A stretch of 5,823 nucleotides of DNA from assembly GCA_937892225.1 (NCBI GenBank), contig CALAUH010000197.1, positions 1 through 5,823 of the forward strand. Direction: 5' to 3'. A program made the position numbers and the translations under genes. The stretch is from an uncultured Treponema sp. (lineage in GTDB: Bacteria > Spirochaetota > Spirochaetia > Treponematales > Treponemataceae). The notes under the pieces were generated by a model that was not told the DNA's origin, made no database searches, and saw nothing but the letters and a program-made list of their open reading frames with translations. Positions 5,280 to 5,823 of the stretch are shown here, one piece after another (position 1 is the first letter of the stretch; each line of letters begins with the position of its first letter).

Positions 5280-5285
5280 CCAATA
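5280..5285. repeat. Right 6-base direct repeat CCAATA flanking the element
   Basis: It is identical to 72-77 and directly follows the last AGGATAA. It forms the codons CCA ATA in phase with the ORF ending at 5483, matching the phase of the left copy. Confidence 0.7.
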
Positions 5286-5483
5286 AAAGGCTTTTCGAGT
5301 ATGTACGAAGCTTCAAAGATAAACGGAGTTTATTTTACAGGCTTAAATAAAAATGAAGGTTACATTGATGACTTCGGCTGCTGGCAAAGTTATGAGTGGA
5401 AAGATTATTATGAGACTATCTTTAATACAATGAATAAAGATGTAAAAAAGAAAATGTTCATTGGAATAGGGATAGAGAAGTAG
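5280..5483 (+). pseudogene. Downstream fragment (C-terminal half) of the interrupted host gene
   Basis: The frame is open from CCA 5280 to the TAG at 5481-5483. Beyond the repeat it gives 65 residues that include GFSSMYEASKINGVYFTG, then an aromatic-rich stretch (DDFGCWQSYEWKDYY) and a lysine-rich tail ending GIGIEK. An in-frame TAA at 5277-5279 lies in the element end. An internal ATG at 5301 could start a 60-aa product, but its only ribosome-site candidate is AAAGG at 5286-5290, ten bases away, so independent expression is doubtful. Joined to the fragment at 1-77 through a single CCAATA, it makes a continuous frame. Family not recognised; the complete protein would be soluble by appearance, with no membrane segment in the visible part. 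Confidence 0.65.
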
Positions 5484-5560
5484 ATTGATCGTGTAAAAAT
5501 TTATGTATGTTATTTTTATGAAGTTAAAATATAATTCAATTATCACTTTAATGTTTTTCT

Positions 5561-5573
5561 AACAAAGTTTGTT
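5561..5573. repeat. Palindrome AACAAAGTTTGTT in the upstream region of the last gene
   Basis: This is a perfect 6+1+6 palindrome. It shares the AAAGTTT centre with a second palindrome at 5626-5640, and their centres are 66 bases apart. Possible operator pair, but AT-rich DNA yields such sites by chance. Confidence 0.3.
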
Positions 5574-5625
5574 TATTATTTTAAATCTAAGGTGAAAGGA
5601 TTTTAAATGTAATATATTTAAGTAA

Positions 5626-5640
5626 ACATAAAGTTTATGT
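5626..5640. repeat. Palindrome ACATAAAGTTTATGT upstream of the last gene
   Basis: This is a perfect 7+1+7 palindrome 30 bases before the start codon at 5670. Its position would suit a repressor site or a leader hairpin; it is not followed by a T run, so it is not an intrinsic terminator. Confidence 0.35.
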
Positions 5641-5669
5641 CATAGAAGAACTAATATAAGGATTGTTTT

Positions 5670-5823
5670 ATGGGAATGTTAACTGATTTTACTAAAGCTA
5701 AGTTTTTTGGAGCTTCGAATGACGATGCTATGAAATATGCACTTATTAAAAGCTTTTTTTCATCTGATTCTTCAAATAAGAAAAATAATGAACAAAGAAA
5801 TAATAACACGGATTCATACAGTG
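5670..5823 (+). CDS. N-terminal part of an unidentified protein, running off the window
   Basis: The frame starts at ATG 5670 with AAGGA at 5658-5662, seven bases upstream, and stays open for 51 codons to the window edge. The sequence begins MGMLTDFTKAKFFGASNDDA and turns into a low-complexity Ser, Asn and Lys stretch (from about residue 31). An ATG two codons later (5676) is an alternative start with poorer spacing. There is no signal peptide or membrane segment in the visible part. The family is not recognised. It lies downstream of the interrupted gene by about 190 bases and is probably a separate chromosomal gene that is not part of the element. Confidence 0.75.
   Translation, partial: MGMLTDFTKAKFFGASNDDAMKYALIKSFFSSDSSNKKNNEQRNNNTDSYS

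Noticed and set aside
5249..5350. Alternative plus-strand frame reading GYPYIRITNKRLFEYV across the right end
   Set aside because: It looks protein-like, but it crosses the recombination site, has no start codon, and overlaps the frame that matches the left fragment in phase and continues much further.
5343..5546. Open frame of 67 codons on the minus strand, hydrophobic
   Set aside because: It opposes the C-terminal fragment of the interrupted gene and lacks a ribosome site; its composition is that of AT-rich antisense.
5595..5612. Start-stop mini frame (ATG TAA at 5607-5612) with AAAGGA six bases upstream
   Set aside because: Start-stop elements can regulate translation, but here the real start is almost 60 bases downstream with its own ribosome site; chance in AT-rich DNA is more likely.
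1..5823. CRISPR array, tRNA, rRNA or toxin-antitoxin pair
   Set aside because: No regularly spaced repeats, no cloverleaf or rRNA-like segments, and no short overlapping gene pair of toxin-antitoxin type were seen.

Overview
The window is AT-rich bacterial DNA. Good Shine-Dalgarno sites, a consensus-like sigma-70 promoter and a lipoprotein with a relaxed, spirochaete-like lipobox (FVSC) suggest a Treponema-like spirochaete rather than a Bacteroidetes. The taxonomic call is inference; no marker gene is present.

Almost the whole window is one mobile element of about 5.2 kb (78-5279). It is bounded by near-perfect terminal inverted repeats (78-124 and 5208-5253, 46 of 47 positions matching with one 1-base gap) and by identical 6-base direct repeats CCAATA (72-77 and 5280-5285). 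Its left three quarters is a leftward operon of three complete tyrosine recombinases (627, 314 and 342 aa; 4018 to 165), all with the R-K-H-R-H-Y catalytic set. They are packed stop-to-start, as in 'recombinase in trio' (RIT) elements. The ends carry repeated heptamers TTATCCT/AGGATAA. The right end is more complex than the left, with two extra heptamers in alternating orientation at 6-base spacing.

Between the recombinase operon and the right end lies a cargo segment (4240-5166) enclosed by its own perfect 27-bp inverted repeats. It holds a lipoprotein gene with its own promoter and a bidirectional terminator, then the 3' end of a convergent gene cut off at the 27-bp repeat. It looks like a piece of chromosome captured by the element.

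The element interrupts a host gene. The reading frame entering from the left edge (3-77) and the frame leaving the right end (5280-5483) both read the CCAATA repeat as Pro-Ile in the same phase. Precise excision leaving one CCAATA would restore a continuous ORF ending at 5483. Downstream, after a roughly 190-base intergenic region with two similar AAAGTTT-centred palindromes, a new gene begins at 5670 and runs off the window.
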